A DNA stretch of 43,417 nucleotides, taken from an uncultured Acetatifactor sp. GTDB taxonomy: Bacteria > Bacillota > Clostridia > Lachnospirales > Lachnospiraceae. Shown here piece after piece: positions 1-8,364 of the stretch (positions are counted from its first letter, which is position 1; each line of letters begins with the position of its first letter). Made by a program: the position numbers and the translations under genes. The stretch spans positions 1-43,417 of the forward strand of contig CAJTZD010000034.1 of assembly GCA_910584235.1 (NCBI GenBank). The letters are read 5' to 3'. The notes below the pieces were generated by a model. That model was not told the DNA's origin and did no database searches. It saw only the letters and a program-made list of their open reading frames with translations.

Positions 1-16
1 TAACCCTACCTGAGAG

Positions 17-33
17 CCCTTTGTTTTAAAGGG
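17..33. terminator. small hairpin downstream of the AraC/GyrI gene
   Basis: A perfect 6-bp stem (CCCTTT/AAAGGG, loop GTTTT) lies about 40 bases beyond the stop of the minus-strand regulator. No T-run follows it on the minus strand, so terminator function is only a guess. Confidence 0.25.
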
Positions 34-74
34 GATTCAACATCGAAATTAATTCAATTTTGTCTGTTTATGTT

Positions 75-926
75 TTAGCTCTGCCGCTTCACTACCGGGA
101 TCCATACCTCATACCGGGCATTCGCCGGATCCGGATTCAGGTACACCTCCACATCGGGGGCATTGCCGTACTCGTACCCGGAGGTGGGCAGCCATTCCGT
201 CACGATGCGCCGCTCCAGCTCCTGGATGGACTCATTGGTGCCGGATCCGGGGAACACGGCCCAGGTGGCTGCGGGCACGGTGTATTCCTCCAGGCCGTCC
301 GCTGCCTGTGAGGAGCTTACGCCGATTATGTACCGCCAGGGTTCCGTGTCGTTGCAGGTGCTGACGCCAAGCACGCCCATGGGCTGCGTGTCCATCATCC
401 CGGTCAGCCGCTGCAGGGTGCCGTTGGCAGCGATCTCGCCCCATTTGGCGGGAATCTCCGCAAAGTTTTTCTCAATGTCCTTGTCCAGGGGCACGGATAC
501 GCCCACGATGCGGAAAGCCTCTTTTGTCTCGATTCGATAGTTCATCTCTTCCACTCCTTTGACTGTGATTTTAAAGGTAACAGGCGGAAAAGATTTTACG
601 GACACCCCGTCCCTTTTCAGGGCGGACGGGGCGATGCCATGGACGGACTGGAAAGCCCGGTTGAAAGCAGTGGGGGAATTGTAGCCGTATTTGCCAGCCA
701 CGTCGATGATCTTCATGCCCCTGCCCTGGAGATCCACGGCGGCAAGGGACATTTTCCGTCTGCGGATGTACTCGGACAGGGGAACCCCGGCCATATAGGT
801 GAACATCCTCTGGAAATGATAGGAGGAACAGCAGGCGATCCGCCCCAGCTGCCCCATATCGATCTCGTCCGTCAGATGCTTCTCAATATAGCCTATGGCT
901 TCGTTCAGTCTTTCAATCCATTCCAT
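75..926 (-). CDS. AraC-family regulator with GyrI-like effector-binding domain
   Basis: This 283-residue cytoplasmic transcription factor has two recognisable halves. Residues about 8-105 form an AraC-type double helix-turn-helix, visible in the segments SSYHFQRMFTYMAGVPLSEYI and KYGYNSPTAFNRAFQSVHGI. Residues about 128-283 resemble the GyrI/SOUL-like effector domain (AraC_E_bind), with the opening YRIETKEAFRIVGVSV and the C-terminal EVWIPV typical of that fold. Such proteins usually bind a hydrophobic or cationic small molecule; the ligand here is unknown. The ATG at 926 is preceded by GGAGGAG at a 6-base spacing, which fixes the start. A TATAAT-like -10 lies on the minus strand at 971-976, with no convincing -35. 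The gene stands alone, with no partner transporter in view. Confidence 0.9.
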   Translation of the reverse strand: MEWIERLNEAIGYIEKHLTDEIDMGQLGRIACCSSYHFQRMFTYMAGVPLSEYIRRRKMSLAAVDLQGRGMKIIDVAGKYGYNSPTAFNRAFQSVHGIAPSALKRDGVSVKSFPPVTFKITVKGVEEMNYRIETKEAFRIVGVSVPLDKDIEKNFAEIPAKWGEIAANGTLQRLTGMMDTQPMGVLGVSTCNDTEPWRYIIGVSSSQAADGLEEYTVPAATWAVFPGSGTNESIQELERRIVTEWLPTSGYEYGNAPDVEVYLNPDPANARYEVWIPVVKRQS

Positions 927-1347
927 GATGCTCCTCCATTCTTTTTGCGCCTACTGCCTTTTTCGTCAGCATTATACCATGGTTTCCGCTTAGAAATCCT
1001 CTCTGCCCCTGCACGGAAAAGAGAGGTTTGCCATCCAAGGCCAGGATTCTATTATCCAAAAGCCATTATAATTGAAATGTTTGGAAAAAGGAATCCCTGA
1101 GCAGATAAAGTTTTTGAAAGATTTTGCAACCGTCTCATTGCAGATCCGGCTTAAACGGGATATGATCCGGATCATAGGGAGGTGGTCAATACGGCAAATG
1201 AGGACAAGAAAGTTAGTTTATGAAGCTTGGAGGCTTTCCTGGCGGGAGAAAATAGAAAACCGCAGACCGGGAGCCGGAGTAGGCTGGTTCCGGGAAAGTT
1301 TCATGCAGCATTCCACGGCACCAGGGATACATTTTGCGGCAAGGGGA
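927..1347. other. long intergenic stretch without a convincing gene
   Basis: Between the minus-strand regulator and the plus-strand promoter at 1348 I find no open frame with a ribosome-binding site and a recognisable product. Reading through 1200-1330 gives low-quality peptide in every frame. It probably holds the promoter of the regulator and remains of decayed DNA. Confidence 0.5.
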
Positions 1348-1376
1348 TTGTTTTGGGGGTTCGGACAATGTATAAT
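1348..1376 (+). promoter_or_regulatory. sigma-A-type promoter of the two-component remnant
   Basis: TTGTTT (1348-1353) and TATAAT (1371-1376) are separated by exactly 17 bp. A strong Shine-Dalgarno GGGAGGTGG (1401-1409) follows, before a TTG start at 1414. The expression signals have therefore outlived the gene they serve. Confidence 0.7.
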
Positions 1377-1413
1377 AAAATATCTGTCCAAGGGACGGCC
1401 GGGAGGTGGCACA

Positions 1414-1826
1414 TTGATTCGGATAGCGATATGTGACGATGACATGTCCGACCATATACAGACAATGGTCTTACGTTTTTTCCGCAGGAAGACCGCCGGT
1501 ACTTTTCGGGGGATGCTTTCTGTACTGCCGCGCAGATGCAATCTATGTATCTGGTCTTCATCCCGATTCTGATGATATTCATCATGGAGGAATACATCAA
1601 TGCCCTTGAATATGACATTGCAGTCTTAGACAGCGCCCCCACGGAATATCTGTTCAGCCACGGGCAGTTGCTTGTCATGCATCTTCCGGGACTGTCCAAT
1701 GTAAAGGCGGTGGCTGAAAAATATGACGGCGCCATGAGCATCGAGACGCGGGGGGATGTATTTGTGCTCCGGGTGCTGCTCATCATTCCACGGCATCCGG
1801 AGGGCAGTTCACGGCAGAGAGATTAA
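1414..1826 (+). pseudogene. remnant of a two-component system (receiver start joined to GHKL kinase end)
   Basis: From the TTG at 1414 the peptide begins IRIAICDDDMSDHIQTM, the acidic-pocket start of a response-regulator receiver domain, but the frame dies at 1572. A second frame from about 1536 runs to 1826 and ends in GLSNVKAVAEKYDG followed by ETRGDVFVLRVLLIIP. That matches the G2 box and last strands of a GHKL-type (AgrC/CitA-like) histidine kinase. The simplest reading is that a regulator-kinase gene pair lost most of its length through a deletion plus a frameshift, leaving both ends. The family assignment rests on short motifs. The intact upstream promoter and RBS suggest recent decay. 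Confidence 0.6.
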
Positions 1827-1914
1827 GCCGCTGCTTCCTCTGGTCGAAAAATACTAGAAAAGGCCTTAAGGCGAGAAAAAGGAAATCTGTCAAGGGAAAG
1901 AAAGGTGAAAAAGG

Positions 1915-2091
1915 ATGATGGAATCTGTCAGAAAGTATCTTCCGATTTTTATAGGTCTGCTTCTCATGCTGCGCGGCCTGCTTTGGGTCGTTGACGGAAA
2001 GAAAGGAAACAAGAGAAGCCTTTCATTGGGGCTGGCCGCCATTGTGGTGGGGATTATCATGTTCATAACAGTATTTTTTGAGACTTTATAA
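1915..2091 (+). CDS. small 58-residue membrane protein
   Basis: ATG at 1915 (a second ATG follows at once) encodes 58 residues ending at TAA 2089-2091. Two hydrophobic segments are visible: about residues 8-23 (LPIFIGLLLMLRGLLWVV) and about 34-54 (SLGLAAIVVGIIMFITVFF). They are joined by a basic loop, DGKKGNKRS, giving a two-helix hairpin topology. An RBS-like GAAAGGTGAAAAAGG precedes it. The stop overlaps the end of the convergent gene by a few bases. I do not recognise a family. The good start region and clean amphipathic architecture favour a real gene, but its function is unknown. Confidence 0.55.
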   Translation: MMESVRKYLPIFIGLLLMLRGLLWVVDGKKGNKRSLSLGLAAIVVGIIMFITVFFETL

Positions 2092-2646
2092 ACAGGGACG
2101 AGGATTCATGAGTTCCATCCCCAGAAACCTTTTGAACTCCCCGCCGGGATTGACGGCCAGGAGGGCATCCAGGATTTCCTCCCTGCGGCTTTGTGCCTCC
2201 GGCAGGTCGCAGAGGATGTCGTTCTGGTCATAGGGGCCGTACCGGAAGTGGCCCACCGACGCGCCGTGGAACCGGCCGTCAATCAGCAGGTATTGCAGGG
2301 GCTCGCAGTCGTAGGGGAGTCCTGCTGTCCGGTCTTTGACCATCTGCTTCAGAACAGGTTCCTGGGCCCTGTAGAGGAAATCGTTGCGGTGGAGGGCGTA
2401 GACGGAGCGTATGTCTTTTGGCACATAGTCCTGCAAAAGAGCCATATCGCTTTTTAGCACATATCCGGACTCCCGGGGAACCAGGACATCCTCAGCAGCC
2501 AACTCCTCTACGGCCTTTCGGATTTCTTTTTCGGCTACGCGGTAAAAGGCCTTTGCCATGGCCACATCGAACCATACCATCCGGTAGGCGAACCGCTGCA
2601 GCAGGATTTTCAGGGCTTCCACCTTGGTATACCGCCCCGTATCCAC
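2086..2646 (-). CDS. winged-helix (YcaQ-like) domain protein, probably 5'-truncated
   Basis: The 186-residue product has a helix-turn-helix-like region (about 8-65: TKVEALKILLQRFAYRMVW and KEIRKAVEELAAEDVLV). A conserved-looking C-terminal core follows, with ALHRNDFLYRAQEP and LLIDGRFHGASVGHFRYGPY. This resembles the HTH_42/YcaQ-like winged-helix proteins, which are normally nearly twice as long. The ATG at 2646 has no good Shine-Dalgarno, and the same frame continues upstream only seven codons before a stop at 2668-2670. I therefore suspect the N-terminal half is lost. It lies 129 bases downstream of another apparently truncated regulator on the same strand. The family call is moderately uncertain. 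Confidence 0.55.
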   Translation of the reverse strand: MDTGRYTKVEALKILLQRFAYRMVWFDVAMAKAFYRVAEKEIRKAVEELAAEDVLVPRESGYVLKSDMALLQDYVPKDIRSVYALHRNDFLYRAQEPVLKQMVKDRTAGLPYDCEPLQYLLIDGRFHGASVGHFRYGPYDQNDILCDLPEAQSRREEILDALLAVNPGGEFKRFLGMELMNPRPCL

Positions 2647-2775
2647 ATCGGGGAATATCTCCGCTGCTTTCAGGAGATTTTTCTATGTTTGGTATTTCGG
2701 ACGAATCTACGTCCCTGTTCTATACAGATTCCGCCTGCGTCCAGGGCCGGAGACGCTTCAGTGGCCCTCTTTGCT

Positions 2776-3336
2776 TTATGTCCCATACAGGTTCCGGGCA
2801 GCCTCCAAAGCCGCTTTCATCCGCTCCACCATCTCCGGCGGCCCCAGGACTTTCACCTTATGGCCGAAGCCCAGGAACCATTCCACGGCCCGCTCTTTGG
2901 TGGTGAACCCCCACTGCGCATAGAGCCTGCCGTCTGCCTGTTCGGTAAAACAGTCCGGCCCGTACTCCTCCACCAGGCGGTATTTTACGCATGGGTCATA
3001 GACGGCGGTGACCATATAGTCATCCGTCATATGAGAGCCGAAGCGCCTTTTCTCCTGCGGCACATCTCTGGGGGAGAAAGGCTCTTGTGTAATCCGCAGA
3101 TTCCACAAGCGGCGCAGCTTATACAAGCGGAAGTCCCGGCGCTGCCTGCAGAAACCGAAGACATACCAGTCAGACCATTTGAACACAATCTGGCAGGGCT
3201 CTATGAGTTTGTCCGCCTCCCCTTTTTCATAATAATAATGGAAAGAAATGCACCTGGACGCCTGGATGGCAGACCTTATCAGTTCCAGCTTGGAAGCCAG
3301 GTCGTCCTTATAGTGGGAGGCCAGGTCGATTGCCAT
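2776..3336 (-). pseudogene. WYL-domain (YafY/DeoR-like) regulator missing its DNA-binding domain
   Basis: The 186 residues correspond to the WYL ligand-sensing domain (about 25-95, with CISFHYYY and WYVFGFCRQRRDFRLYKLRRL) and the C-terminal WCX-like extension (about 115-186). Full-length relatives run to about 300 residues, with an N-terminal helix-turn-helix that is absent here. The frame stays open upstream of the ATG through GLTDH, which still looks native, and then meets a stop at 3397-3399 just before the divergent promoter at 3405-3433. A breakpoint near 3360 therefore removed the DNA-binding half. Without it the protein cannot act as a normal repressor. It could persist as an orphan WYL sensor, but decay is more likely. 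Confidence 0.65.
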
Positions 3337-3404
3337 ATGGTCGGTGAGCCCGGGGGAACAGTAACAACTCCCGCCCCGGGCAATCCTTAATTTTTTTCAC
3401 GGTG

Positions 3405-3433
3405 TTGATTCCGGGCCGGATATGGATTATAAT
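3405..3433 (+). promoter_or_regulatory. promoter of the TIM-barrel isomerase operon
   Basis: TTGATT (3405-3410) and TATAAT (3428-3433) are 17 bp apart. The leader then contains a GC-rich hairpin, CGGCGC/GCGCCG, at 3447-3461 before the first gene at 3501. Confidence 0.7.
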
Positions 3434-3500
3434 GTTGACACGGATTCGGCGCGGAGCGCCGCGAAAGGATATGACGGACAAGAAGAAAGGATGACGGGAA

Positions 3501-4397
3501 ATGGGACAGAGCAGACAGGAGCTGGCATTGAACACAGATTTTGCAGGGGAGAGCACACAGTTAGAACAGATAAAGGCCGTGTTGGAACAGATTGCCCGGG
3601 CCGGGTTCACCCATATCCACTGGTGCCACGAATGGGACAGGGAATATATGTATTCCGTTTATGAGATGCGGCAGATCAGAGAGTGGATGGATGAGTACGG
3701 GCTGGCGTCAAAAGCCCTGCATTCCACCAAGGGCTCCGCCCGGGACGTGGAAATCAGAGAGGGGCACTACCGGAAAGATTACACTTCCAACTGGGAATAT
3801 AACCGTAAAGCCGGCGTGGAACTGATCAAAAACCGCGTGGATCTGGCGGAGGCCCTGGGCGCTTCGGAAATCGTGCTCCATCTCTATGTTCCCTACCTGA
3901 CCATCCAGAGGCAGCCGGAGACAAAGGAGGACTTCTATGGGTGCGTTTACCGCTCTCTGGACGAACTGATGCCTTATTGCCGGGAGAAAAAGGTGCGGAT
4001 CTGCATAGAAAATCTTTTTGACGTGCCTGACAAATATATGCTGGAGGCATGGGACAGACTGTTTGCCAGGTACGCAAAGGAATTCCTGGGTCTGTGCTAT
4101 GACACCGGCCATGCGAATATGGTCTGGCGGGAGAGCGCGCCGGAAATCCTGGGACGGTACGCGGACCGGCTGTATGCGGTGCATATCCATGATAACAACG
4201 GTGCCATGGATTCCCACTGGATCCCGGGGGACGGCGGCATTCAGTGGGAAAAGGTGATGGATGTGATAGCCCGCTCGGCATACGAGGGGCCGCTTCTGCT
4301 GGAGCTTGGCTGCAACGAGAGAGATCCGGAAAGATATTTGAAGAGGGCTTATGAGGCCGGATGTCGTCTGGATGCGCTTTATAAAAAGGGGAGATAA
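3501..4397 (+). CDS. sugar phosphate isomerase/epimerase-like TIM-barrel protein
   Basis: This 298-residue soluble protein belongs to the xylose-isomerase-like/AP-endonuclease-2 TIM-barrel superfamily. Metal-ligand positions of the fold can be read in order: Glu in RICIENLFDV, Asp and His in CYDTGHANM, His and Asp in VHIHDNNG with the later GDGGI loop, and Glu in LLLELG. Length matches the family. The actual substrate is not predictable; sugar phosphates, inositols and keto-sugars are all handled by relatives. The ATG at 3501 is preceded by AAAGGA at about 9 bases and by a good promoter. It is followed after 3 bases by an acetyltransferase gene, so the two are probably cotranscribed. Confidence 0.85.
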   Translation: MGQSRQELALNTDFAGESTQLEQIKAVLEQIARAGFTHIHWCHEWDREYMYSVYEMRQIREWMDEYGLASKALHSTKGSARDVEIREGHYRKDYTSNWEYNRKAGVELIKNRVDLAEALGASEIVLHLYVPYLTIQRQPETKEDFYGCVYRSLDELMPYCREKKVRICIENLFDVPDKYMLEAWDRLFARYAKEFLGLCYDTGHANMVWRESAPEILGRYADRLYAVHIHDNNGAMDSHWIPGDGGIQWEKVMDVIARSAYEGPLLLELGCNERDPERYLKRAYEAGCRLDALYKKGR

Positions 4398-4400
4398 GCC

Positions 4401-4853
4401 ATGGACGAATTTCATTTTTTCGATACGGAGGTGCTCACGGACGGGGAGATCCTGCTGGTGCTGGACAAAACCGTTCCGGCCGACTCCGAACAGGAATGGC
4501 TTCCATCCTACCACTTCACGATCCGCGACCGAAAAGGCCGCAAGGCAGGGCAGTGTGATTTGAGAATCGGGCACAACCGGAAGACATATTACGGGGGAAA
4601 TATCGGATACCGGGTGGAAGAGCCCTATCGGGGCAATCATTACGCGGGGAAAGCCTGCCGCCTGCTGTTCCACCTGGCCAGACGGCATGGGATGGACTAT
4701 CTGATTATTACCTGTAATCCGGACAATGTCCCTTCCGGGCGAACCTGCGAGTATGCGGGCGGTGTGCTGAAAGAAATCGTGGACCTGCCTCCGGACAATG
4801 AAATGCGGCTGGAGGGGGAGACCAGAAAGTGTATTTATGAGTTCAGGCTGTAA
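4401..4853 (+). CDS. GNAT-family N-acetyltransferase
   Basis: The 150-residue product shows the acetyl-CoA binding signature around YRVEEPYRGNHYAGKACRLL (R-G-x-x-Y-A-G-K). Next come the beta5/alpha4 region MDYLIITCNPDNVPSGRTCEYAG and a short C-terminal strand. This is a typical stand-alone GNAT transferring an acetyl group from acetyl-CoA to an amine; the acceptor is unknown. It begins 3 bases after the isomerase stop and sits 6 bases before the next gene, so it is the middle gene of a tight operon. Confidence 0.82.
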   Translation: MDEFHFFDTEVLTDGEILLVLDKTVPADSEQEWLPSYHFTIRDRKGRKAGQCDLRIGHNRKTYYGGNIGYRVEEPYRGNHYAGKACRLLFHLARRHGMDYLIITCNPDNVPSGRTCEYAGGVLKEIVDLPPDNEMRLEGETRKCIYEFRL

Positions 4854-4859
4854 TGCGGA

Positions 4860-6053
4860 ATGGGAAGATACGGAGATATGAAAAAACAGACAGATTATAA
4901 CGATATACAGAATAAACGGCGTATGCCGAATCTGGACCTGCTGCGCTGTGTGGCAATGATGATGGTGGTGGTGCTGCACTACTTAGGAAAGGGCAATCTT
5001 CTGCCTGATCTGACTGAGCGCGGCATGGGCGCCGCGGGAGCCGCCGCCTGGCTGCTGGAGAGTTTCTGTATTGTGGCTGTGAATGTCTATATGCTGATCA
5101 GCGGATATTTCCTGTGTACCACATCTTTTAAGGTAAGCCGTCTGCTGCAGCTTTGGCTGCAGATATGGTTCTATTCGGTGACGTTTGGGCTGCTTGGCGC
5201 GCTGACAGGCGTGCTAAAAGGAACTTCTTTTGACTTCCACTACCTGCTGACGCTTCTGTTCCCCGTTACGATGGAGCATTACTGGTTTCTGACAGCCTAT
5301 ATATTCCTGTATCTGCTCCTGCCCTTTGTGGGGATGGCGGTGAAAAAGATGACAAAACAGCAGCTTCAGATTGCAGCAGGGTTGTTGCTTGTGGTTTTCT
5401 GTATGGCGAAAAGCATATTGCCCGTGAGGCTGGAGACAGACCAGAGAGGATATGACTGCCTGTGGTATCTGTGCGTATTTCTGACAGGGGCGTATATGCG
5501 GCGGTTCGGAGTTCCTTTCCTGGAGAAAAAGCGGCGGGGGATATTTCTGTATACGGGAGGCTGCCTGTTCATTTTTGCAGGGACCTTTCTCTTACGGGAG
5601 GTGTACCTGCGCACGGGCAGGATGGAGATGCTGATAAAAGTCTGCCTGGAGTACAATCATATCCTGGCGTTCCTGGCGGCGGCGGGATTGTTCACAGCCT
5701 TTTGCAGACTTCGCATACAGGGAAGCCCGGCAAAGCTCATCGGCACAATAGCGCCCTATACGCTGGGTGTTTATCTGATTCATGAGAATTTGGGGCTTCG
5801 CTATTCCTGGCAGAACTGGCTGTGGGCAAAGAGACTGGCGGAGGGTATGGCAGAGGGAGCAGGGGGCCTGGGGGCCGTGTGCGGGCTGCTCCTGGGAACG
5901 TTTCTTGCGGTGGCAGCGGTGTTCCTGTGCGGAATTTTGGCGGATATGGGGCGGAAATGGCTCTTTGACAGCCTGCATGGGCTATTGCAAAAAAGCGGCT
6001 TTTACCGGAGCCTGACGGAAAAGGTTCAGAGGGCGGACCAGGCGTTTTGCTGA
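4860..6053 (+). CDS. acyltransferase-3 family integral membrane enzyme
   Basis: A 397-residue polytopic protein with roughly ten hydrophobic helices. The family start motif is clear: RMPNLDLLRCVAMMMVVVLHY, where the His is the catalytic residue of acyltransferase-3 (OafA/WecH-like) proteins. The C-terminal IGTIAPYTLGVYLIHENLGLRY is also typical. Such enzymes O-acetylate or succinylate surface polysaccharides or lipids from a cytoplasmic acyl donor. The ATG at 4860 has little RBS; the in-frame ATG at 4878 is closer to the conserved start but follows GGAG by only 2 bases. Context with the large GT-C-like protein downstream suggests cell-envelope modification. Confidence 0.88.
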   Translation: MGRYGDMKKQTDYNDIQNKRRMPNLDLLRCVAMMMVVVLHYLGKGNLLPDLTERGMGAAGAAAWLLESFCIVAVNVYMLISGYFLCTTSFKVSRLLQLWLQIWFYSVTFGLLGALTGVLKGTSFDFHYLLTLLFPVTMEHYWFLTAYIFLYLLLPFVGMAVKKMTKQQLQIAAGLLLVVFCMAKSILPVRLETDQRGYDCLWYLCVFLTGAYMRRFGVPFLEKKRRGIFLYTGGCLFIFAGTFLLREVYLRTGRMEMLIKVCLEYNHILAFLAAAGLFTAFCRLRIQGSPAKLIGTIAPYTLGVYLIHENLGLRYSWQNWLWAKRLAEGMAEGAGGLGAVCGLLLGTFLAVAAVFLCGILADMGRKWLFDSLHGLLQKSGFYRSLTEKVQRADQAFC

Positions 6054-6201
6054 GGGGAAATTTCAGGCATAAGAGGAAAAAGCGGCCAGGGGAAAGAGAT
6101 TTGGACTTAGAACCAAAGACGCAAAACATGGAGCGAAAAAGGATTCGGACATAGAAGGGAAAAGGATTTAAGCGCAAAACGGAAAGGAACTGAGAGACAG
6201 G

Positions 6202-8229
6202 ATGGAGATGAGGAAAGAAGTAAGCGGGCGGCGCCGGATGCAATGGGGGAATGTGTTGGAAAATCTGGCAATCGTGATCCTGGCATTCTACCCCCTGAGA
6301 CACATATACTGGGGACTTGATTTGCAAGATACCGGATATAATTACGCGAATTTTCAGTATATGGGAACGGAGCATATGGACCCCATGTGGCTTTTTTCCA
6401 CCTATCTGTCCAATGGAGTGGGGCATTTGCTGATGAAGCTCCCCAATGGGAATATGCTGGCGGGTATCAATCTGTACACGGGCCTGTTCGCGGGAGCGCT
6501 GGCATTGATCGGTTATTTCTTCTGCACCCGGAAGCTGAAGATGCCAAAGGTCATTGCCTTCGCGGGGGAGATGACGGCGCTGAGCCTGTGCTGGTGCCCC
6601 ACGGCCTCTTTCTACAATTATCTGACGTATCTGTTCTTTCTGATTTCATCCGTGCTGCTTTATCTGGGACTTACGGGGGAGAGGAAAGGATATCTGGTCT
6701 GTGCGGGGGTTTTCCTGGGAGCCAATGTGCTGGTGCGCTTCTCCAACCTGCCTCAGATGGGGATGATCCTGGCAGTCTGGGCCTACGATATCCTATGTGT
6801 CCTTGAAGAAAAAACGAAATATACAGGGAAAAGAGGGGGAAATCCGGGAAATAAGTCCGGGACGGCGGGAAAAGGGGAGAGCCGTCGTGAGGGGTTCTGG
6901 AAAAGGACCGTCCGCCATACTCTGTGGTGCCTGACCGGGTATGCGGGCGCTTTGGCGGTGCTTTTTAGTTACATCCATATCCGCTACGGCATCCATGCAT
7001 ACATCGCGGGGATCGGCAGATTGTTTGCCATGACGGACAATGCCACGGACTACAAGCCCATGGCTATGCTGAAAGGGATATTCAGGTGGTACTGGCAGGA
7101 GCTGTACTGGGTGGCGCGCATTGGGGTCATTTTGGCAGGGGGCATGGCGCTTTTTGCCATAGCGGGCTGGCTGGAGGGCGTGCTTGCCAGGCGGTTTCAG
7201 GGTACGGCCGCGGGACCGGAGGGGCCGCGGCTGCCCCGAAAGAATCCGGCGCGGCAGGAGCTGTCCGGGATTGCGGGCATTTTATCCCTTATGGTGAGAG
7301 GGCTGTGGATTGCCGTGAGCATTGCCATGATCGTCTGGCTGTGGAGGCGGGGATTTACCTCCGGCTTTTACTACAGCTACAATCCCATCTGGCATCCGGG
7401 GCCGGTGTTTTTGATGCTTACCATGGGCATGGCTCTGATCCGCATTCTGGACAAAAGGGCATCCAAAGAGGAAAAGCTCATCAGCGGCATGCTGATCCTG
7501 ATTCTTTTCCTGACTTCCCTGGGCAGCAACAACGGCGTTTTCCCCAGCCTGAATAATCTCTTTCTGGCGGCGCCCTACACCTTGTGGCAGAGCTGGCGTT
7601 TTCTGAGGCATGGAGGGGAGAGGCGTCTGAAGTGCGGGCTGGCGCTTTCAAGCTTTCCGGCAAAAGGGGTGCTGACAGCGTTCCTGGCTCTGTGCCTGTT
7701 CCAGTTCGGCGTATTCGGCTTACGGTTCGCTTTTGCGGAGGGGACGGGAATACAGGATCCGGTGGCTGTGGTGGACAACAATCCGGTTCTGCGGAATATC
7801 AAAATGTCCCCCCGGAAAGCCCGATGGATGACGGAGCTTAGCGCTTATGCCAATGAAAACGGGCTTCAGGGCCGGGAAGTCATTCTGTATGGGGACATTC
7901 CGGCCATATCCTATTACCTGCAGATGCCCTCAGCGTTCAATCCCTGGAGCGATCTGGATTCTTACAGCCCGGAGACCATGGAACAGGATCTGAAGCAGCT
8001 TCGGGGAGAAATCGGGGAAAAGGGAAAAGACAAACCTGTAATTATCCTGGAGCGGACTTATGGGCTTTATGTGACAGAGTCCCGGCAGGGGCAGGAGACA
8101 TCCCTGCTTTCGGAAGACGCAAGGAAAGTCATGGACGCCGACCCGAAATGGAAGCTTCTGCTGGAATTCCTGGTGGAGCTTGGCTATGAGCAGACTTTCT
8201 GCAACGAGAAATTCGCGGTTTACCGCTAA
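6202..8229 (+). CDS. large polytopic membrane protein, GT-C glycosyltransferase-like
   Basis: The 675-residue protein has about ten or more hydrophobic helices, a soluble C-terminal domain (about 520-675) and one hydrophilic low-complexity cytoplasmic loop at about 200-230 (rich in Gly, Lys and Arg). The first extracytoplasmic loop contains YWGLDLQDTGYNYANF, an acidic motif at the position where GT-C enzymes carry their catalytic aspartates. That is the only functional hint; I cannot name the substrate or prove transferase activity. The spacer from the acyltransferase gene is 148 bp and contains internally repeated purine-rich sequence. A strong terminator follows at 8278-8343. Confidence 0.7.
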   Translation: MEMRKEVSGRRRMQWGNVLENLAIVILAFYPLRHIYWGLDLQDTGYNYANFQYMGTEHMDPMWLFSTYLSNGVGHLLMKLPNGNMLAGINLYTGLFAGALALIGYFFCTRKLKMPKVIAFAGEMTALSLCWCPTASFYNYLTYLFFLISSVLLYLGLTGERKGYLVCAGVFLGANVLVRFSNLPQMGMILAVWAYDILCVLEEKTKYTGKRGGNPGNKSGTAGKGESRREGFWKRTVRHTLWCLTGYAGALAVLFSYIHIRYGIHAYIAGIGRLFAMTDNATDYKPMAMLKGIFRWYWQELYWVARIGVILAGGMALFAIAGWLEGVLARRFQGTAAGPEGPRLPRKNPARQELSGIAGILSLMVRGLWIAVSIAMIVWLWRRGFTSGFYYSYNPIWHPGPVFLMLTMGMALIRILDKRASKEEKLISGMLILILFLTSLGSNNGVFPSLNNLFLAAPYTLWQSWRFLRHGGERRLKCGLALSSFPAKGVLTAFLALCLFQFGVFGLRFAFAEGTGIQDPVAVVDNNPVLRNIKMSPRKARWMTELSAYANENGLQGREVILYGDIPAISYYLQMPSAFNPWSDLDSYSPETMEQDLKQLRGEIGEKGKDKPVIILERTYGLYVTESRQGQETSLLSEDARKVMDADPKWKLLLEFLVELGYEQTFCNEKFAVYR

Positions 8230-8277
8230 AATATACTGCCAGTGGATTGCCATTTGACCCACCGGACCTATAATGCG

Positions 8278-8343
8278 AAAATTCCCCTGTGACCGACAGC
8301 GGCAGACCGGCTGCCAAGCTGTCGGACACACAGGGGAATTTTT
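8278..8343. terminator. strong two-way terminator between convergent genes
   Basis: The outer stem AAAATTCCCCTGTG pairs with CACAGGGGAATTTT, and an inner stem CCGACAG/CTGTCGG encloses GGCAG/CTGCC. The long hairpin carries A-runs on one side and T-runs on the other, so it can end transcription from both strands. It lies 48 bases after the membrane-protein stop and 21 bases beyond the asnA stop. Confidence 0.9.
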
Positions 8344-8364
8344 GTCAGGGTCAATGCCCGATGA

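Noticed and set aside
3708..4979. 423-codon minus-strand frame opposite the isomerase and acetyltransferase
   Set aside because: Both plus-strand genes carry catalytic motifs, and the antisense peptide begins with a meaningless His run.
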